Origin: Hemicentrotus pulcherrimus
Taxonomy: Eukaryota; Echinodermata; Echinoidea; Camarodonta; Strongylocentrotidae
Direction: 5' to 3'
Length of the DNA: 64,000 nucleotides
Assembly (NCBI GenBank): GCA_003118195.1
Contig: BEXV01000008.1
Location: 63,461-127,460, forward strand
In this document: piece after piece, positions 47,677 through 59,560 of the stretch
Layout: the number at the start of each line of letters is the position of its first letter
How positions within the stretch are numbered: position 1 is the stretch's first letter
Program-made: the position numbers and the translations under genes
Notes under the pieces: model-generated
What the model was told of the DNA's origin: nothing
The model's input: only the letters and a program-made list of their open reading frames with translations
Database searches by the model: none

Positions 47677-48841
47677 GAAGAACTACGACAAAATACGAAA
47701 AAATACGAATAGGCAGTAAATCTGGATCTCAAAACTAACATTTTTGAAAGTTGATTTCTGCGGGCCCAAAAAATATTTTGAAGAGGAAATTTGTTGTAAT
47801 TGATCGGTAAGGCTTTCCCTTCGCAATGATATGAATTTTGCATCAATTCAAAACACTTTTGCTTTTTGGTGTGACTCCTTTAAGCCCAGAGTTCGAAGTT
47901 GTGTGAATCCAATTGATATTTATAATAACAAAACTGCTTATCAGAACCATACTTTTAACCGACGTTTCGACTATCTTTTGGGTAAACTCATGAGGCAAAG
48001 AATGAAAATGGGAGAGAATGAGGAACGCTTCAGGGTAGGGAGATATTTGAGAGATATTTGAGAGAAAGAAACAAAATGTGAAATAAACGTGTATTCCAGT
48101 CCATTTTCACCGTATAAATAGTTTTGTTCGCATTTTTAAGTTATTTTTTAGGGAAACTTGGTCTTTTTGTAAGCGAATAAATGCATAATAACATTTATCT
48201 ATTTTTTCAATGGGCCGATGTTGAATGAAGAAATACTGTTATTCACTTATACTCATGTATTACGATAACATATAGATTAGAATATGGTCACATCATGAAT
48301 GCACGTACGCTCCATAATAATCATATCTCTTTCTATTAAAAACAATATAATAATTCCCAAGTGACGCCAATTCAAGGTAATTTTCTGAGACCTCAACATG
48401 AAAGTCGTTTTTTTTTTTAGATAAATATGAATGAATTGGTGGAAACTACAATGACTTTATATGTATTTCAAGGCAGAAATAATATTGACTGCGGGTTATA
48501 CATTTTGTAACCCGGTTATTGGGGGTTTTCCCGAGTAGTGAGCAATTCTTTCTTCCTTCAAAGGTCGCTATCAATATTGCTAGAAGCATTTTAACTATTT
48601 CTGATCACACTTATCTAAATTAATTTATTTTCTGTCATTCAGATGAAAGATTATACTAGCAAACATGCCGTGTGCAAGCAAATACAAAGGTATTACCCCC
48701 AGCATTTACCTATACATTCTAAAACAGTGTTAATGATGTAAACCAATCATTGGTACTTCATTCTCACAAAAAGCTTAATCCGCCAGCAAATCTTATTTCA
48801 TATCTTATTGAGACATAGAGTGAGAAACGAGTAAGAAAGAG

Positions 48842-48843
<2 letters not shown>
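47677..48843. other. AT-rich unique DNA
   Basis: Two opposing short frames (71 codons minus at 47631-47846, 76 codons plus at 47831-48061) are unrecognised. No repeat was seen. Confidence 0.5.

Positions 48844-48871
<28 letters not shown>
48844..48871. repeat. (TA)n microsatellite
   Basis: About 28 bases of alternating AT, followed by a short CACACA. Confidence 0.93.
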
Positions 48872-48878
<7 letters not shown>

Positions 48879-51800
48879 ATTTGAAAGCTCGTTACAATTG
48901 TGATATTTAAAAGGCATACACAGCATATATTTTTTTTAATGAGGAAGTTATCGGTTGATACCTTTACTAACTTGTAATTGTTTCTGTAATGAAGAGAATT
49001 GAGAAAATTGTATACATTAGGGTGAAAAGATAATCTTTCACAATTTATGAGGTTATACTGTTATTTACAACTAAACGTTGTTCACATGATTGTGATCATA
49101 AAGAAACATGTTGTTGACAACTGAAATTTAAAAAAACAAAATATTATATTGCATAACCTTGAAACAGCAGTTTAATGCATACCTTGATATTTTGTCATTT
49201 GTGCAGTCTTATCCCGTTGCCATTGCGTACATAATGCGCTACAGAACTCATTAGGGTACGTGGATAGAATGTTGAGCATAAAAACACGTCGCCTCCGTAT
49301 AATTGCCTAGAATTCGTTGCCTAAAGAGGAAATAAATTTTGCATATTTATACCTTTGTTATGCAGACTATATTGCCATTGCACGCTCATGCTTATTCCCG
49401 TCATACCATACAGATTCTAAAATTTCTTGTTCATTGAACCTGGGCTTCTCTCAATGTTTCATGCCAAAATAAAAGCCTTCCGTGCTCGCAGCACTTCCCC
49501 GGGAAACTGCCGAGGGCATTTATTGCCGGTAGCCGGGGATGCCATACTCCCCTAGAGCCGCAGTCGTCTGCACCTCGAAGCGAGAGATTACGGAAAAGAT
49601 TTCGTCTCCTTGGCTACCAAGGAGTCTTTTTTCTCTCTCGATACGGAAAAAGATCTCTCTCTAAAAAAAACCCATCACTCAACAATTTTAATAATAATAT
49701 ATTTTTGTTTCAAATCAAGTTTTTTTGAAAAGCCAACACACTATTTATTTTTCGTCCGCTAACTGACGACATAATTTTTGTCGACTGCCTACGTTTGACG
49801 TCAAAAGTTGACAAAAGAAAATTGGTGTTTACACTTGAAGGATAAACTGTATAGCATCATTTGTGACGTCTCTTGTGATCTAAACAATCATGTCAGACAT
49901 GTTTTTAAAAGTATGATATCCATCAAATTTATATGGTAATCCAAAAGTGAAATGATACCACGTAATTACTTACTTTTTAAATGATTATTGAAATTTTAAG
50001 AGAGCTGAATTCGTCAACATCCAGCTGTTTGGCTACGAACAACATAATGGTTGTTTATCTACAGTAGATGTTGACTTAGTATTCTATTATCGTTCGCTTC
50101 AAACACATTGCTATGTGAAGCATGCAATATATGATTGTTTTAGGAATGGGTACTGACATTATGAGTGTTGTATTAGAATATGATATAGGAAATAGAATTA
50201 TTGAAATATAAAAACAAACATTTACAGCAAAGTTGATGAATCCGCGTTCGAGACGGGAACAAAAGTAGATTGTCATTTTACCCCGTTTTATTTGAATGAC
50301 CTGACCATTCCATGTGAATATAATTGATTTAAGATGAACGAAATGTGATACTCTTACAATTGACGAACAGCATGTTAAAAGCACTATGTTCGTTATGATT
50401 TTTTACCCCTCATCATCTGTTTTGATAGTGACCTGAACAGTTTACTTGCCAATCATAATATAGTTTTATCCGTGTTTACCAACGATTATATCATGAAGGT
50501 CGTGTAAAAGCCATCAATTTATCCCCAATCCAGAATTTGATTGTTAGAAAATATCATTTCTGTCAGGTATGAATGTAATTTGAAGGCTTTTGTAAAGTGG
50601 GTGGGCCATAATACATTGCACGTGCAGCCGGGTACCACATGGCAGTTCGTGCTGAGTGCCGTGCCCGGTCGGTCGGGGGAGACCTCACCCCGCTTACACC
50701 TCTCTCAAGGTCCATTCCACGGCCTTTTAACCTCTCTACGCTACCTCCGGGTTGAAATCAGATTCCCTTTCCGCTCACCCTCTTTTGGTTTGGACTTTTT
50801 AGTTTTTATTTCATACCGTGATGTCGGAATATTATCCTTTTCACCTTGACTTTGTTTTCTTGACTTTCATGATTAAATATAAAAGGGGTGTCAGCATTTG
50901 TTTCTGTGATAACAACACTGGTCGATGTTAACTTCATCTTTTATCGAAATATAATTCGTAATGAGATCTGATATAAATCTCTGCTCATATATCTGATAAT
51001 AGTTTGCCTGTGTTTGATATCAATCTATATTGATTAATCTGAAAATAATAGGAATTTGCATGTATCTACAAACTCGATTTTTTTTTTTTAAACATAGGAT
51101 TTGAAACTTTTTGCGTGTTGATGATTAAATCTAAAACAAATTTCGTATCATGGAAAATTACTGTGTTCCTGCACAATCTTGCGGTTTTGGGGGAAAGTAT
51201 ACATTTTTAAAGAACTCCAACGCTACAAGTAAACATGAAACGTTTGCTGAAGTTTTTTAGTGATTTAAAAACATGAGTCATTCGAGAGAGATTTGAATGC
51301 TCTAAAAGGCCACGTTAGAATGGGAATCACATTTAAAGCAACAATATGGAACACTGGTTTCATTTTACTCTAAGGAGATATAATACAAACATAAGAAAGA
51401 CATTGTCTTCAATAATTTAGAGAGATCCCTTAAGCGTAATTAGAATCTAGAATTTGAAATAAATTGATACAAACTATTTAAAAATTCTTGCGTAATTTTG
51501 ATCATTCATCTGGGTGCAGTTACACTTTTAACCGTTTAAGTTTTTAATAAAAATCAACATTTCGGCAATCGTTATTCGTCATTCTTCTGCAACGGCATGA
51601 CCAGTGGAAAGAGATTTCTCTAGAGAGATATAAACACAAATCAAAACCTGCTTTATTTTCTTTGAAATGTTTACTGCCCCACCATTGGGTGGAATGAGAT
51701 ACAAAGCTATCAACTATCAACTATAACTTCTTAAAGTGAGCGAAGAAGGTCTTTGCTCTTATCTCTGGTAATCTTGTGCATCACTGCTTCGAGGTCATCG

Positions 51801-52026
51801 TCTCATTCGATCTAGGATGATTTGAGAGGAACAAGTTGACCTATCTTCTTATTCTCCTTTTTCCTCATCCCATTAACCGCTATATTCTTTGAAGGATGGA
51901 TAAGAGTTTCCGAATTCATCAATTTAAATCTAATGACCCAAACTGTCAAATCTCATCCGAGTGCTATGCAACACATACAGCTTCAGAGAATCAGCACCGG
52001 ATTAGGGAGCTTCTATCGGCATCTGC
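48872..52026. other. Unique AT-rich DNA with two GC patches
   Basis: A GC-richer patch at 49485-49580 is followed by a small hairpin (CTCCTTGG, 49606-49613, with 49617-49624) flanked by two copies of ACGGAAAA(A)GAT. A CRE-like palindrome TTTGACGTCAAA lies at 49794-49805. A second GC patch occupies 50615-50760. Frames of 102 codons (50076-50384 minus, 50541-50849 plus) show no domains. Confidence 0.5.
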
Positions 52027-52090
52027 AAGTGTAATGGTTATCTGACCAACCCTTGATGCTCCGCAGGATCAAATCCTGTCGTTCTCTGGG
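52027..52090 (+). other. tRNA-like relic
   Basis: AGTGTAATGGTTATC, similar to the D-arm/A-box region of tRNA-Val or tRNA-Asp, is followed by GGATCAAATCC (52066-52076), a B box with two changes. The box spacing is 39 bases against 44 in normal tRNAs. No paired acceptor arms are present. It is probably a tRNA pseudogene or the head of a decayed SINE. Confidence 0.35.
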
Positions 52091-53706
52091 TAGACATTAG
52101 AGCATCCTTCTTTGGAATGCATCCCTAAATAGACCCGTAGAGGAGAAATCCATGAATATACGAGAAAGATCATTTAAAAACGAAAGGAAAACAAGCATAA
52201 AGTCATATACCGTTAAATTGTGAATGATTTTTGGATGATTATTCGTGAGATGTATATAATGACACCCATTGGGCCCCAACTTAAAAGCCACTACGGGAAA
52301 TTGTGAAAACGTGCTCAGGCAAAATATGCAATCACATTTCATACTTTGGTCATCATTTAAAAATGTTCGTTCGGAATTATTGTATGGGTGTGAGGGGAAA
52401 AGAGGAGCAAGGGAGAAATGATTTTTCTTTCGGCTGATCGCGCAGCCGGATCGGGAAATAAATTGGGAGACACGCCATCGGTTCCTGATGGGGCATCCAA
52501 AAAGACGCCATATTAACTGGCTTTACCACTGGGGCGTTTTTTACGATGCCATCATCCTGATAATTTGAGTGGATACCTATCAGGGTTTACTTCCTCCTTA
52601 ATTGCGGTTTCATGCCCGCAGAGATTGCCTGTGGCGCGGGTGGACGGTACCCGATCGAAAGCATCAACTTTCAGCAACAAAATATGTATTGGCCTACATT
52701 CGTCATATTGTTGGAGCCATTCCCCGGGAATAAACCACGTGACCCATGGCCTTTGGAAATCGCCAGATTACGGAGACTGACCTCCGTTATCCAGGCAGTT
52801 TGGAAACTGATTCGTCACGACATTGTGAGTGTCATGTAATCATCTCCACGCCAATGCACACCTGACTAGGATGTCGCGATCCTGAATAAAAACCTTGTCT
52901 TCTCATGCCAGTCTTAGGGACTAGAGATACCTCATGTTTCCAGCTCTTAATTCACTCCGATACAAAACTTGTAATTAAGTCCGGAATCTTACATGTAACA
53001 TAAGCAAACATGGGTCAAAGTAAACTGCATAGTTTGTGGATTTCTCGATTAGGAAAATTACTTCGACCAGGCTGGCTTGGAGAGCCTAACCGAGTCACCA
53101 GATTCTGTGTCAGTATTTGCATCGCTACAAGCAATGCTTCGAGACACGACACCCGCCCGCGTACGCCCAAGGTACACAGCGCCAACATTCAACCGTTCAT
53201 GGTCTTACGCGGCCACACGAACGGAAGCGGTTGGTACTTGCCAAACTCGGATGAATTTCCAAATTCTACCCTCATGTCTTCATTTTGGAAAACACCCCGC
53301 CCCTGAAATCACATGTTCTTTCCGGCCCACCTCCAGATCAATTAACACTTGGGGCAAATCGTTTTAATCAAAACCAAGAAGAAATCAATCTTGGGTAAAC
53401 GGTGTATCTTACTAGTCCTCTGGCTAATTGCTTGAACAAACTTTGAGTAACGAAAGTTAAAAAAAAGCAGATTTTAGAGTTTGGCGCCATTAACAGGTAG
53501 TGCTGTTCGCTGATTGGACGAATCTTTACGATCACCGATCAATGATGAACGTCTGCATGACGATACCCGGGTGACATATAACCCTGAGATTAATACAAGA
53601 ATGGGGCTTTGTGGGGATGTACCGACCATTTTAAGGGTTACCTTTCTACCAATTTTATTAATTATTGATCTTAAACTCTTTGCCCCCGAAACAGAGAGAG
53701 GGAGGG
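52091..53706. other. Unique DNA with GC-richer patches, no gene supported
   Basis: The patches 52570-52830 and 53040-53330 are richer in G+C and CpG than their surroundings and carry overlapping plus-strand frames of 71-98 codons in two registers. Neither register has a recognisable domain, and overlapping open frames argue against coding selection. A small exon cannot be excluded. Confidence 0.42.
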
Positions 53707-54324
53707 NNNNNNNNNNNNNNNNNNNNNNNNNNNNNNNNNNNNNNNNNNNNNNNNNNNNNNNNNNNNNNNNNNNNNNNNNNNNNNNNNNNNNNNNNNNNNN
53801 NNNNNNNNNNNNNNNNNNNNNNNNNNNNNNNNNNNNNNNNNNNNNNNNNNNNNNNNNNNNNNNNNNNNNNNNNNNNNNNNNNNNNNNNNNNNNNNNNNNN
53901 NNNNNNNNNNNNNNNNNNNNNNNNNNNNNNNNNNNNNNNNNNNNNNNNNNNNNNNNNNNNNNNNNNNNNNNNNNNNNNNNNNNNNNNNNNNNNNNNNNNN
54001 NNNNNNNNNNNNNNNNNNNNNNNNNNNNNNNNNNNNNNNNNNNNNNNNNNNNNNNNNNNNNNNNNNNNNNNNNNNNNNNNNNNNNNNNNNNNNNNNNNNN
54101 NNNNNNNNNNNNNNNNNNNNNNNNNNNNNNNNNNNNNNNNNNNNNNNNNNNNNNNNNNNNNNNNNNNNNNNNNNNNNNNNNNNNNNNNNNNNNNNNNNNN
54201 NNNNNNNNNNNNNNNNNNNNNNNNNNNNNNNNNNNNNNNNNNNNNNNNNNNNNNNNNNNNNNNNNNNNNNNNNNNNNNNNNNNNNNNNNNNNNNNNNNNN
54301 NNNNNNNNNNNNNNNNNNNNNNNN
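53707..54324. other. Assembly gap (618 N)
   Basis: A run of 618 uncalled bases that begins directly after a GAGAGAGGGAGGG sequence, so a GA microsatellite probably extends into the gap. Frames spanning the gap are artefacts. Confidence 1.
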
Positions 54325-54816
54325 TGAAGCTTCTGGAGTCAAGAAGACATTATTGAATAATTGTATTTAACAAAATAACATCGTCTTGAATAGTTTTATA
54401 ATTTTTGTCTGTGTTATTAAAAAAACCTGATGCTAGCATTGGTCAAATACAAACGCAATCTGTTCCTAAACAGATTTTCATGATAACTTGCGCTATCAGT
54501 TTATGCTAAGTTGGAAGCCCGCATTCAGCGCACGTTTTGGAGCGGACTTAACTGGCATTTGACTTAAAAATTCCGTCGAACCGTACGCATATGCACATAC
54601 AATCTGAAAGAGAGGAATTATATGTTCCAAAGCTGCAAAACAAACAGATATAATTTGAAAATAGCGGTGAAATATTTCAGCCCTGAAAGGCTCTTTTCAT
54701 GTAGCAATTTTAGGATGAAAACAAAAAAAAAAGTTTTAGCTGAAGGCGTTCTGCGCTCCCGAGTTGACTTTTCATTTTGGCAGAGGTCGGTACTGGTGGT
54801 TGCGTAGCCCTCATCA
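54325..54816. other. AT-rich unique DNA
   Basis: Chance frames of 61-72 codons occur on both strands. No repeat or gene was recognised. Confidence 0.5.
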
Positions 54817-54905
54817 CCCCCCCCCCCAAACCTCAAACCACCACCTTCTCTCTCTTTCTCTATCCTTTCTCTTCTTCTTTTTCCTCCTTCTCTTCCTCAC
54901 CTCTC
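54817..54905. repeat. Poly-C run and polypyrimidine tract
   Basis: An 11-base C run (54817-54827) is followed, after about 12 bases, by about 60 bases of CT/TTC repeats. Confidence 0.88.
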
Positions 54906-57900
54906 TTCAGCCGGGCAGGGGGACGGTTTTGGACGTAGCCCTCCGTGGCTCAGGGTCTTTAAAGGGGGTTAGGAACCCGTACTGGTGTTTCTTTTCTTGG
55001 GGTTCATAGGCATTGATGCATGGTCCTCTTATTTCCCCTCAAAGCATTCGTAAATATTCCACAAGTCTTGCTCTATTGACGAGTGTTAAAAATGCTGGTG
55101 GCTATTTAAACAGGTAATGACGCTGTTTGAATCGACTGAAAAGTCCTCCTTTTCCTTCTCTTACACACTCTTTTTTCATTATGCACAATGGTAAATCTAT
55201 AATCCTTCTTTACCCTGCCTTTTTTGACAGCTTTCGGGAATATTTTTTTTTACACGGCGTGGCATTTGCTTGGCAGTAATAATTAACTTAGTCAATTATC
55301 GCCGTCTTGGACATTTGAAGTGATCTATCATTCTAACTGACTTCATGCATCATTTTTGGATTTATATGGATTTAAATTTCCGGTCATTGTGACAATTAAT
55401 GTTCTATGTGTCAAACACAAAGCATACAGTTAATCAATCAAGAGCTCTTTGGAGCATTGAAAGGAATCATAAACTAATATGTTTAATAATGGATGAATAA
55501 TTCCAATTTGTCTGCAATTGTCTGTCCTCAATTGATCTGATATGCATTGGTAAAGATAAATACATTATTTTTTCCATTTTCAAGTCCATGATCCATTGTA
55601 TTTGTCAGAAAAGGGGAGGGCTTTAGACAAGTCTGTCTGATGAAATGAATGCCGAGTAAAAAAAGATATCCTTCCAGTATTCATAATTTTCATCTTAACC
55701 TAAACACATTTTAAAATCATAATAAGAGTATATATCAAAAAATATGAAGAGTTTTCCTTATTTCCCGTTTATTGGGGAGTAATTTTTGAGTTTCAGTATT
55801 GGATGCTAGATTTAGTGCATTTCCACGTTTTTCTCATCATCGTTACATAATTGACACAGGGATTCCTAAAGATGCAGAGGTATAGTTGAAACTAATAGTA
55901 GACCATCAGCTAACTAGCTTTTGCAAAAGTACATTGCAACGAAGTTTCTTGACACTTTAGACTTTTGATTGGTAGCCAAAATGATAGTTTTAAACCCTCT
56001 TTTTAACATTTAAATACAAAATTGCATACGAACCCTCTTTACCAAATGGGAATGATATTTCAAAACTAGAACCCGATTTCATGAAGCAGTTCTATTATAG
56101 CAAACTCATTTCTATAAACTATGATGAAAAAAATTACTTTATAGGTGATTTAAAACGAATAAAAACGAAGGGTTTTTTACATTCTCAAATTAATATGTAA
56201 TACTTCTAATGTTCGAGGACATTATTTTGGATAACGAAGAGAACTAGTATTGAGAAAATAGACATTAAAATATTCTACATTTGTATTTCCAAAATTAGTA
56301 ATTAGAGGATTTGAGAAAAATGGCTGTCATTGGAAAACAGTTTGAAGTTTTCTCGAATATTTNGGGGGTACCATTTTCCTTTGATATAGGGCTTAACGTC
56401 GGTGTTAATCGGTAAGAATATTACTCACATTTTACCCTTTGAATTATTCCATCACGAACTTTAGATTTTGTAGATTTTCTCACAATTTTTGAAATGACCC
56501 ATTAAAATGCGGCTTTAGTTATCAAAATCACAATCTGATCTGACTGATTTCTAACGATTCCTCCCAGTTAGTATGGTGTATTTTATGCGTTATGTTCTCA
56601 CCATCTAAGAACTCCATCAAAAAGCTATCATCGGAGATTGCCACTTGATATGTTTTCATATTTATCTTCCTCGCTTCTTTCACCAATCGCTCGCCGATTG
56701 GAAAATAGTTTCGTTTGAGAAACGAAAATGAACTGGGACCCGGTGAGATGGAGGCAAAGGAATGCCGTTTAACTCAAGTCTCTAATCCACACAAGATGAA
56801 AAGTAGCGTAGTGCGTGACAGTTTGTGGGAGAGGGGTCGGGGGGGGGGGCGTAGTAAAGAAAACATTGTAAAAACTGATCTCAAAGTTGTGTACATAGTC
56901 AGTGCCAATTATTTATATACCTATCTTGTTGTTTAATGGTAGAATCTTTACCCTTTTTTTCATTGCTTAGATCTCAATGGAATGAATGAACATAGTGATA
57001 TTTTTAGTCTGTTTTTCAAGTGCCCTTTTTATCTCCATTTTACTGCTTAAGTGCTTCACTTATTTTTCACGGAACATGGTGATCCATTTGTTAAGTCTCA
57101 AAACCTAGTAGGATAAATATTGGACAAGATGCAATTTTTCTTGCCCGCTTAGTGTCACCTTTGGCTGTGTAAAGGGGTGGGTTAGGGGTCATACATAAGG
57201 CCTGTCCCCATCCATTGGAATTCATGAACCACCGTTCATTGTCAAGGTAGACCAGAGAGATTTTTTTTCCTTCTCCTTTTCTCCTCTTCCCTTGAAATGT
57301 CTAGTTTCAATCGTGGTAAAATCAAAGGCAACCCGATATTATGATTTGCTATGTTGGTGACAGGTAAGCTTAAGCCATATTCCTAGCGCTCAATGCTCTC
57401 AAGCTCTTCACTTCATCATGAGCTGAGGCCACGGTGTGGCGTAGCCTGCCACTCCAATCTGGTAAGAGGGTTAGGGTAAGGGGGGGGGGGCTGTTCATCA
57501 ATCCTTTAAACAAAATGGCGATTCCAAAGGGAGCACCCAAGACTCCAAACTTCCTCAGGAAATCATCAATACAGCATGAATTTTCTAACAGCTCCCATCC
57601 TGCAAATCGAATCATAGTTTTATTGATGGAGAGTTGATTGGGAAACCTGGTGCTGTCTCCTTTATCCTCTCCGACCCTCCAATTATTTTCCATCCCAGAT
57701 CTTGATGCGGGCGTTGGTTGACAATGTCGAGCTATACCACAGAACACACATGCACAACAGAGGGAATTGTGTGGTTTTTTGGGCATCTGTTGGAGAAAAG
57801 GGTGTTCTGTTTGGCACAGAAAACCAAATTATATTGCATTTTGAGCACATAATTGTATCGCAATACAGCAAAGCGACAAATACACATTATATCAATCGCA

Positions 57901-58130
57901 GAATCAATTTTTCCCGTTTATAAACAATCTAATTTACACACACTTTCTACTGGCGAGGCAGTTTACAAGAATGCTTATCCTCATCTGGATGATACAGCAG
58001 ACGAGCATAACACGACGCACATACATTTACAGTGTCAATATTTTCTAAACGTTTATTAAGTTTTATCAAAAATAAAGTCTGTCAATCCATTCACTTTTTG
58101 AAGGCCTTGCATAATATGATGATCTAATAA
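54906..58130. other. Mostly AT-rich unique DNA
   Basis: An N at 56363 adjoins GGGGG. G runs of about 11 lie at 56839-56849 and 57480-57490. Frames reach 138 codons (57370-57786 minus) with plus-strand overlaps and no recognisable domain. A CTCGCCGATTGG-type segment at about 56690 contains an inverted CCAAT, without other promoter features. Confidence 0.48.
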
Positions 58131-58486
58131 TCACCATTGTCATCGTCATCGTCACCGCCATCAACATCGTCGTCACTATGAAGGCCTCATAATGATTTTG
58201 TTGTCCTCGTGTTCCTCTTTTTTCCCTACTCCATCGTCATCGTCATCATCCTCTTTATCGTTATGCTTATACCTACCCATTTCAATGTCTTTTATAAATA
58301 TTTTCGTCCTATACATTTACCTCAAACCTGTGATTATAACCATCTTTATGAACTTTATCTCATCTTCATTCACTGAATCTTCGTTTTCATATGCGTCATT
58401 GTAGCTACAACTATCATTATCGTCATGATCATGATCATGACCATCATCATGATCATGATCATGATCATCATCATCACCCCCATTAG
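58131..58486. repeat. (TCA/TCG)n and (ATGATC)n repeat cluster
   Basis: Three blocks of CAT/TCG triplets (about 58131-58178, 58231-58260, 58408-58486) are separated by pyrimidine-rich DNA. The last contains tandem ATGATC units. TGATCA is self-complementary, so this block can pair with itself on either strand. Confidence 0.85.
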
Positions 58487-58977
58487 CATTCTCCTCCTTT
58501 TCTCTTCCTCTTTCTCACTATCATCGTCATTCTATAAAGGACAAGGGCTTTAACCGTTTTACTTCTTCATATGACTGGATTCGTTTATCATTTCTCATAC
58601 TTTGTTTCAAGTAAAGAATTGTTTATTTGATTGCCTTTCGATATCGGACACATATTAGTGAGCATCTTATAAAAAAATAGGTAGATCTAAAACGTTATGT
58701 AACAATCTCTCAGATTTCTGAAACGACAATGACAGAATCCCAACGAAAACATATTTACTCAGGTATGATGATGCTTTTATTTTCATTTAAGTAAATAAAT
58801 GCAATTGTCAAAATGATTTTTTAAAAATAATTCGACCAAGATATTCTAGATGAATTTATTTTTTATTCTTCTAATCATTACACCTCTCATTGAAGCAAGC
58901 TATACTTGGTGAAAATTCTTTTCGGCAGTTAGTGACAGAAGAGTAAAACTTGTCTTGTTACAAAGTAGTAAAAATAA
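58487..58977. other. AT-rich unique DNA
   Basis: A short CT-rich start is followed by AT-rich sequence. No gene or repeat was recognised. Confidence 0.5.
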
Positions 58978-59560
58978 ATCATTTGAAAAATATTACCAAA
59001 CTATTATTCATTTAACATAATTGTGTCCGTCAATACAAAAAAATATCTCATGAATGCTTTACTGTATTCAATTTGAGAATTCTTCTACTTTTCACCCATC
59101 CAAAACAATTTTAGAACTAGGCCCATATGAGAAGAAATTAATTGATATTTACTTAGTTTATGGGATTATCAACCGAAACTCAATCATAAAAACTAAAGAT
59201 GACTTGCGTGAGTGAATCAAGAGGAAGTATATAGACAGGATTATCAACCTCAACCGTATTATGTTAATCCAAACGTATCGAGTTTAAGCCATTTTGAAAA
59301 TCAAAGGTTGTGAAAAGTTTCGAATTAAAAATTTGACTCAGAATCAAATTAAAATAATCCTTGAAAGCAATGAAGAAAATGATTAACGTTTTGTATACAG
59401 GACAAACTATTATTCATTTTCATTAGAACAATATTAGGACAGAACTAGGAAAAACATTCAAATAGCATCGTTACTATCGCATTAAGTTAGAATTGTTAAT
59501 TATATTTGAAGAGCATTCCAAACGACATGGATATTTTATCCTAGAGAAAATAAATTCGTA
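58978..59560 (+). repeat. Dispersed repeat family G, copy 1
   Basis: This AT-rich segment is similar along its whole length, in the same orientation, to 62572-63122. The best-conserved blocks are GGGATTATCAACCGAAAC (59162-59179), AGATGACTTGCGTG (59197-59210) and GAAAATCAAAGGTTGTGAAA (59296-59315). Small indels shift the offset from about 3,608 to 3,630 bases. There is no open frame, no terminal inverted repeat and no tail that I can see. It may be an unclassified interspersed repeat or an old local duplication. Confidence 0.75.

Noticed and set aside
52612..52839. A small exon (75-codon frame in a GC patch with a GTGAGT near its end)
   Set aside because: A second overlapping register is open over most of the same stretch and no domain or matching splice acceptor was identified. 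One GTGAGT is expected by chance.
53514..54356. Open frames of up to 280 codons in three registers
   Set aside because: Most of each frame is the 618-base run of N, so the openness is an artefact. The same applies to frames across 11613-12053.
57370..57786. A 138-codon minus-strand frame
   Set aside because: It has no domain, overlaps plus-strand frames, and crosses an 11-G homopolymer whose length is unreliable.
58131..58486. A CRISPR-like array from regularly spaced short repeats
   Set aside because: The repeats are triplets without distinct spacers in eukaryotic DNA, so this is a microsatellite cluster.
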